The translations under genes and the position numbers were made by a program. A DNA stretch of 43,659 nt from Lentzea aerocolonigenes. Its GTDB lineage: Bacteria; Actinomycetota; Actinomycetes; Mycobacteriales; Pseudonocardiaceae. The DNA is taken from NCBI RefSeq assembly GCF_000955955.1, contig NZ_JYJG01000194.1:1-43659 (forward strand), in the 5' to 3' direction. Positions 39,412-43,659 of this stretch are shown in pieces; position 1 is the first letter of the stretch; every line of letters begins with the position of its first letter. The notes below the pieces were generated by a model that saw nothing but the letters and a program-made list of their open reading frames with translations, had not been told where the DNA came from and searched no databases.

Positions 39412-40939
39412 GACTCGATCTCAAACTGACGGGCTGCCGGGCCCTCACAATGGACCCGGCGCACCCGGCCGCGCACACGATCGGCATCTGGCAGGGCCGC
39501 GTCGCCGGGCTGGACGAGCAGGTCGCGGACCTGCCCGCCGCCGAGACCGTCGACCTCGGCAACGCCGTGGTGCTGCCCGGTTTCATCGACGCCCACACGC
39601 ACCTCGCGTGGAACGGCCGCTCACGCCGCAACATCGACGTGGCGGGCCTGACCACTGTCGCCCAGGTGCTCGAACGCCTGGCCAACGCTCCTGGCGAGGG
39701 CTGGATCGAGGCGTCCGGCTACGACCGGCGGATCATGGACCGGCCGCTGACCGCCGCCGACCTCGATCCCGTGACAGGCGAACGGCCGCTCTACATCGCG
39801 GACATCTCCGGGCACGCGTGCGTGGTGAACTCGGTGGTGCTGAACCAGCTTCCGGGCATCACCGGCGACGGCTGGCTGACCGAGAACGAGCAGTTGGCCG
39901 CGCGGTCGTTGCGGCTGCCGTACTCGATCGACGAGATCACCGCCGAGCTGCACGAGAGCGCTCGGCAGGTGCTGTCCGAGGGCGTGACGATGTGCGCCGA
40001 GGCGGGTATCGGCGCGGGCCTGATCGCCAGCAGTCCGCTGGAAGCCGCCGCGCACCAACGCGCAAAGCTGCCGATCTCATGGTTTCCGCGTACGTGCTGC
40101 ACGACGTCGCCGCCGACCCGGCGGACGGGATTCCGCGGGCGATCGATCTCGGCCTGCACACCGGGTTCGGCGACGACATGCTGTCGTTGGGCGCCATGAA
40201 GCTGTGGACCGACGGCGGCATGATCGCGCGCACGGCCGCGATGTCCGAGCCCTACACCGGCACCGGCAACTCCGGTCAGCTCGCCGAGTCCGAGGAGTTC
40301 ATGCGGGCGGCGATCATCGACGGGCACCGCGCGGGATGGCAGCTCGCGATCCACGCGATCGGCGACCGCGCGATCGACTTCACCCTGGACGCGGTGGCGG
40401 AAGCGCAGAAACAGCTTCCTCGCGAAGACGCGCGACACCGGATCGAGCACTGCGGTCTCGTCCGGCCCGATCAACTCGAACGGATCGCGGCCCTGAGGCT
40501 GATACCCGTCGTCCAGCCGACTTTCCTGTGGGCGTACGGCGACGACTACAGCGTGATCATGGGCGAAAACCGGGCACCCTGGATGTACCGCGGCAGGTCG
40601 TTCCTCGACCACGGGATCACTGTCGCGGGCAGCTCGGACCGGCCGGTCGCGGACGGATCACCGTTGCGCGCCATCGAGTTCATGGTGCGCAGGCGTTCTT
40701 CCGGCGGCCGGGCGGTCGGGCCGGACGAGGCGATCACCGTCGAGGAGGCGATCCGTGCGTACACGCTCGGCAGCGCCTACGCGTGCCGCAAGGAGCACGT
40801 GCTGGGCAGCCTCACGCCGGGCAAGCTCGCGGACCTCGTGGTGCTCGGCGACGATCCGCGCACGAGCGACGCCATCGCGGACATCCCGGTGCTGGCCACG
40901 ATGGTCGGCGGAAACCTCATGCCGCAACGGTCCGCCTGA
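39408..40939 (+). pseudogene. YtcJ-like amidohydrolase, frameshifted
   Basis: Metal-dependent amidohydrolase (amidohydrolase_3, YtcJ type). The first frame from ATG 39408 has VVLPGFIDAHTHLAWNG (metal HxH) and runs to about 40075 (RAKLPI). The second frame continues from about 40079 with LMVSAYVLHDVAADP, LWTDGGMIARTAAMSE, IHAIGDRAIDFTLDA (His ligand), RIEHCGLVRPDQ, SSDRPVADGSPL (Asp ligand) and VVLGDDPR to the stop at 40939. The shift equals loss of one base near 40070-40081; 511 codons result when repaired, the normal family length. The start overlaps the N-hydroxylase stop (ATGA), so it is coupled to an iron-regulated gene, an unusual pairing. It may trim or hydrolyse an amide siderophore intermediate, or be unrelated. 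Broken gene or sequencing error. Confidence 0.82.
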
Positions 40940-40982
40940 ACGCGGTGGGTCCGGCGCCGGGCCACGGCGGGCAGCGAGGCGC

Positions 40983-41294
40983 TCACCCCTCAGCGATCTT
41001 CTTGATCGCGGCCAGTCGCTTGTCCCACTGCGAGGCGAGCGAGGACATCCAGGTGGCGGTGGCGTCCAGCGCCTCGGCCCGGACGGAGAAGTTGTTCTCC
41101 CGGCCGGCCCGCTCGGACGCCACCAGGCCGGCCTTCTCCAGCACACCGAGGTGCTTCACGATCGCCTGCCGGCTCACCGGCAGCTCGTTCGCGAGCGCGG
41201 ACGCCGACGCCGCGCCCCTCGCCGCCACGAGATCGAGAATCCGTCTGCGCATCGGATCCGCGAGCGCGGCCAGCACGTCATCGACCTGACTCAC
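40983..41294 (-). CDS. ArsR family transcriptional repressor
   Basis: Encodes 103 residues with a winged helix-turn-helix: ADPMRRRILDLVAARGAASA, ELPVSRQAIVKHLGVLEKAG and the wing LVASERAGRENNFSV. No Cys-based metal motif (CVC) is present, so metal sensing is unlikely. Its start overlaps the SRPBCC stop (ATGA, 41291-41294), an arrangement repeatedly found where such ArsR proteins regulate or are coexpressed with AHSA1-type proteins. Confidence 0.94.
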   Translation of the reverse strand: MSQVDDVLAALADPMRRRILDLVAARGAASASALANELPVSRQAIVKHLGVLEKAGLVASERAGRENNFSVRAEALDATATWMSSLASQWDKRLAAIKKIAEG

Positions 41295-41725
41295 TTCTCC
41301 AGGTACTCCCGCAGCTCGTCCAGCTCATGGCCCCAGCCGTCGACGTTGCCGGACGCGTACTTCTCCTGCTCCTCCGACGGCAGGTCGAGCTCCGTGAACC
41401 CGCTCTCCACGACCTGCAGCAACGTGCCACCGTCCTGCGGCGTGAGCGTGAACTCGACCAGCGTCGCGTTGCCGGGCACCGGCTCCACCCCGAGCGGACC
41501 GGACCAGCGCCACGAGAAGAACGACTCGGGCTCGACCTTCTCGATGATCGCACGCCCGATGCCGTGCTCCGCCCACGTCAGCGTGACCTCACCACCGGGC
41601 TCGAGCGCCGACACCGTCGCGCCCGCGTCGCCGAACCACGTGCCGAGGTGCTCGGCGGAGGTCAGCGCGTTCCACACACGCTGCGGCGACGCGTTGATCA
41701 GCACGTCGCGTTCGATCCGGTCCAC
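41291..41725 (-). CDS. SRPBCC (AHSA1-like) domain protein
   Basis: Encodes 144 residues. Motifs NASPQRVWNALTSAEHLGTWFGDAG at the N-terminus (cited as RVWNALTSAEHLGTWF) and WRWSGPLGVEPVPGNATLVEF and LTEFTLTPQDGGTLLQVVESGF-like strands match the Activator of Hsp90 ATPase homologue 1-like (AHSA1) START-type fold that binds hydrophobic ligands. Function of the actinomycete ArsR-linked members is unknown. It is the first gene of a two-gene operon with the ArsR protein. Confidence 0.93.
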   Translation of the reverse strand: MDRIERDVLINASPQRVWNALTSAEHLGTWFGDAGATVSALEPGGEVTLTWAEHGIGRAIIEKVEPESFFSWRWSGPLGVEPVPGNATLVEFTLTPQDGGTLLQVVESGFTELDLPSEEQEKYASGNVDGWGHELDELREYLEK

Positions 41726-41762
41726 TCGCCCACCTCCTGCAACCCAGCGGTTGCAGAACAGG

Positions 41763-42623
41763 CTACTGCAGGTGGAACGTGGCGGCCAGCGTCGTGAGCC
41801 GGTCGGTGATGTCCGCGTGGACGTTCGTCCGGCGCACCCAGTTCTGACACCCGCTCTTGGCCGACGGCGGCGCCCCGAGCGGCGTGACCGCGTCCGTCAC
41901 CCCGTACTCCAGCCGGTACGCGAGCACCGCGATCGCCGACTCGAGCCAGAACGACGGGTCGGGCGTCGGAATCTCCCCGAGGCCCACCCGGAACCACACG
42001 GGCATGCGCGCGTACTGCGACAGCGCCTCGGAGATGCGCCGCTCGGCCGCGTCCTTGATCTCGCCACGAGCCTTGTCCCCGGCGAGCACCGCCTCGGTCC
42101 GCCACTCCTCACCGGCCGCGTCCTCGTCGGCCGCCAACCGCTCGGCCGCCCGCTGCGCGCTCGCCTCGTTGGCGTTGATCAGCCACTCCATCTGGCGAAC
42201 CTCGTGCGACAGCGCGTCCCGCTCGAACCGGGGCACCCGCCCACCGTCCAGTTTGGACTTGGCGTCGTCCCGGCGAGCCTTGAGCCCGTCGAACTCCAGC
42301 ACCTCCTGCTTCAACTCGACGCGCGCGGGATCGGCGAGGATCTCCTGCTCGGCGTCCCACGCCCTGCGCAACGCCTCGACCAGTGGCGCGATGTCCCCCG
42401 CCACCGCGTCGAGATCCACCAGCGGCCCGTCGCCGGCCCCCGACAACCGCCGCTCCAACACCGTCAGCCGGGCGGTGACGCGTTCCAGCTCCGCCGAGAG
42501 CTGACCGACGTGACTGATCAACGTGGCGACCTGCGGCTCGACAACCTCAAGCCGTTCCTTCTCCGTGGGCACGCGACCAGCGAACCGGACACTCCGACCA
42601 CCGCCAAGGCGGTCACCACTCAT
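41763..42623 (-). CDS. Coiled-coil hypothetical protein
   Basis: Encodes about 286 residues from ATG 42621-42623; an upstream ATG at 42674 and inner GTG starts are possible. The N-terminal 100 residues are a leucine/valine-heptad coiled coil (VATLISHVGQLSAELERV, RLTVLERRLSGAG), followed by a helical middle (ALRRAWDAEQEILADPARVE) and a C-terminal Trp/Tyr-rich part (QYARMPVWFRVGLGEIP, AVLAYRLEYGVTDAVTPLG). There is no membrane segment. I do not recognise the family. It is divergent from the CYTH/CHAD gene with about a 50-base gap. Confidence 0.75.
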   Translation of the reverse strand: MSGDRLGGGRSVRFAGRVPTEKERLEVVEPQVATLISHVGQLSAELERVTARLTVLERRLSGAGDGPLVDLDAVAGDIAPLVEALRRAWDAEQEILADPARVELKQEVLEFDGLKARRDDAKSKLDGGRVPRFERDALSHEVRQMEWLINANEASAQRAAERLAADEDAAGEEWRTEAVLAGDKARGEIKDAAERRISEALSQYARMPVWFRVGLGEIPTPDPSFWLESAIAVLAYRLEYGVTDAVTPLGAPPSAKSGCQNWVRRTNVHADITDRLTTLAATFHLQ

Positions 42624-42725
42624 TACACGCATTCGAGGTCGGGATTCCGCCCGGCCGTGGCAACCACCCCTCACGCACCGTCACCACACTGGGTGAACTG
42701 CGGAGAAACGAGGTATTACTAGTAA

Positions 42726-43644
42726 ATGGCGACCTCCGTTACTGAGACCGAGCGCAAGTACGAGGCCCCATCGGACGCGAGTCTGCCGGACCTCACCGCC
42801 ATCACCGGCGTGGCAACGGGCCCGGAGGAGTTCGACCTAAAAGCCACGTACTTCGACACCGACGACTACCGCCTGGCCCGAGCCGGCGTAACGCTGCGCC
42901 GCCGCGTGGGCGGCGACGACGAGGGCTGGCACCTCAAACTCCCGGCCGACGACGCAGACTCCCGCCAGGAAGTCCGAGCCCCACTGGGCCGCGCCGTGAA
43001 ACAACCCCCGAAAGACCTCTCCTCCCTGGTCCGAGCCCACACCCGAGGCTCCGGCCTCGGCCCGATCGCCGAAATCCACACCAACCGCCGCCGCTGGCAA
43101 CTCACCAACGGCAACGGCGAACTCCTGGCCGAGGTCGTCGACGACGTGGTCACCGCCCAAACCATGGGCTCCTCGACCACCACCACGAGTTGGCGCGAGA
43201 TCGAAGTCGAACTGGGCTCAGGCGGCGACCGCAAACTCCTCGACACCGTCGAACAACACCTGAGCACAGCCGGAATCCACCCCTCCGCCTCAAAATCCAA
43301 GCTCTCCCAAGTGATCGGCGTAAAACGGGACGCCATCCCGTCCACCGGTAAGAAATCCACCGCAGGCGAAGTCCTCCTCGCCTACCTCCACGAACAGCGC
43401 GCGGCCCTCCAGAACCAGGACCCCCGAGTCCGCCGCAACGAACACGACGCCGTCCACCAGATGCGAGTAGCCACCCGCCGAATGCGGTCGGCCCTGCAAG
43501 CGTTCGGCAAAATCGTCGACCGCGAAGCGACGCGAACCCTGACCGACGAACTCAAGTGGCTCGCCACAGTCCTAGGCACCTCCCGAGACCTGGAAGTCCT
43601 CCGCATGCGCTTCGAGGACGCCCTCCACTCCCTCCCCCCAGAAC
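42726..43644 (+). CDS. CYTH and CHAD domain protein (partial, cut by contig end)
   Basis: Reads without a stop from ATG 42726 to the end of genomic sequence. The N-terminal CYTH domain has the ExExK motif ETERKYE (residues 7-13), TYFDTDDYRLARAGVTLRRR and WHLKLP. A CHAD domain begins near residue 195: LLAYLHEQRAALQN, DAVHQMRVATRRMRSALQAFG (His-rich basic helix) and LGTSRDLEVLRMRF, with the rest beyond the window. CYTH domains hydrolyse triphosphate-containing substrates; CHAD domains bind inorganic polyphosphate, so a polyphosphate-related role is likely. Codon use is unusually rich in CGA, CAA, AAA and GCA compared with neighbours. Divergent from the coiled-coil gene. Confidence 0.9.
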
Positions 43645-43659
43645 CTGTCTCTTATACAC
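43645..43659. other. Nextera/Tn5 mosaic-end adapter sequence, not genomic
   Basis: The final 15 bases, CTGTCTCTTATACAC, equal the first 15 of the 19-base Nextera transposase mosaic end. They are library adapter left at the contig edge, so the last four codons read here are artificial. Confidence 0.97.

Noticed and set aside
40755..42722. A 655-codon plus-strand frame near the end of the window
   Set aside because: Runs antisense to the ArsR, SRPBCC and coiled-coil genes, which have clear domains or better coding character.

Overview
The window is high-GC DNA (roughly 70 %) with dense, often overlapping genes, many GTG starts and several apparently leaderless transcripts. This is typical of an actinomycete. 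Gene content and the order ssb - ettA - (large TPR protein) - NAD-gdh - thioesterase - conserved hypothetical match the Mycobacterium tuberculosis Rv2478c-Rv2474c block as I remember it. Together with the LacI/TetR/DUF-rich flanks this suggests a soil actinomycete of the Pseudonocardiales (Lentzea/Saccharothrix/Actinosynnema-like); the genus is an inference. The last 15 bases are Nextera transposon-end adapter, so the window ends at a draft contig edge inside a CYTH/CHAD gene. Three otherwise intact genes carry single-base frameshifts (ettA, a CxxC hypothetical, an amidohydrolase), so base-level errors or real decay must be considered.

Layout. 1-14.9 kb, all minus strand: the conserved housekeeping block with ssb, ettA, a 1413-residue TPR/coiled-coil/FG-repeat protein, NAD-glutamate dehydrogenase with a strong terminator, a hotdog thioesterase, a conserved hypothetical and an LtrA-family membrane protein. 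15.0-17.4 kb: a self-regulated TetR/ABC-exporter operon with two operators in its promoter. 17.4-22.2 kb: a CopD-CtaG copper/cytochrome oxidase assembly protein, a DUF3558-like lipoprotein, and an MFS exporter divergent from a LacI regulator across a 26-bp perfect palindrome. 22.3-24.2 kb: tRNA-Arg(TCT), G/C hairpin repeats and a predicted modification-dependent (phosphorothioate-sensing type) HNH restriction enzyme. 24.2-28.9 kb: small regulators and redox genes (NmrA-like reductase/AraC, LysR, broken hypothetical, TetR/methyltransferase pair with twin operators).

28.9-34.6 kb: a metzincin-like DUF3152 protease divergent from a two-component system that is translationally coupled to a DHFR/RibD-like reductase; then a thioredoxin-reductase-like flavoprotein divergent from an XRE-cupin regulator, DUF2277 and a small membrane protein. 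34.9-37.1 kb: an unknown protein, a methyltransferase and a membrane-anchored DUF1524 HNH nuclease. 37.1-40.9 kb: an iron-regulated divergon (two IdeR/DmdR-like iron boxes) with a formyltransferase and an ornithine/lysine N-hydroxylase, i.e. the enzyme pair that makes formyl-hydroxyornithine for hydroxamate siderophores, followed by a coupled but frameshifted amidohydrolase; no NRPS is in view. 41.0-43.6 kb: an SRPBCC/ArsR pair, a coiled-coil protein and the partial CYTH/CHAD protein.

No insertion sequence, prophage, integrase or CRISPR array was seen. The most interesting items are the sulfur-binding-domain/PUA-like/HNH nuclease, the FG-repeat protein wedged into a conserved operon, the orphan siderophore building-block divergon, and two perfect Streptomyces-type DnaA boxes beside the gdh terminator with near-matches upstream of ssb.
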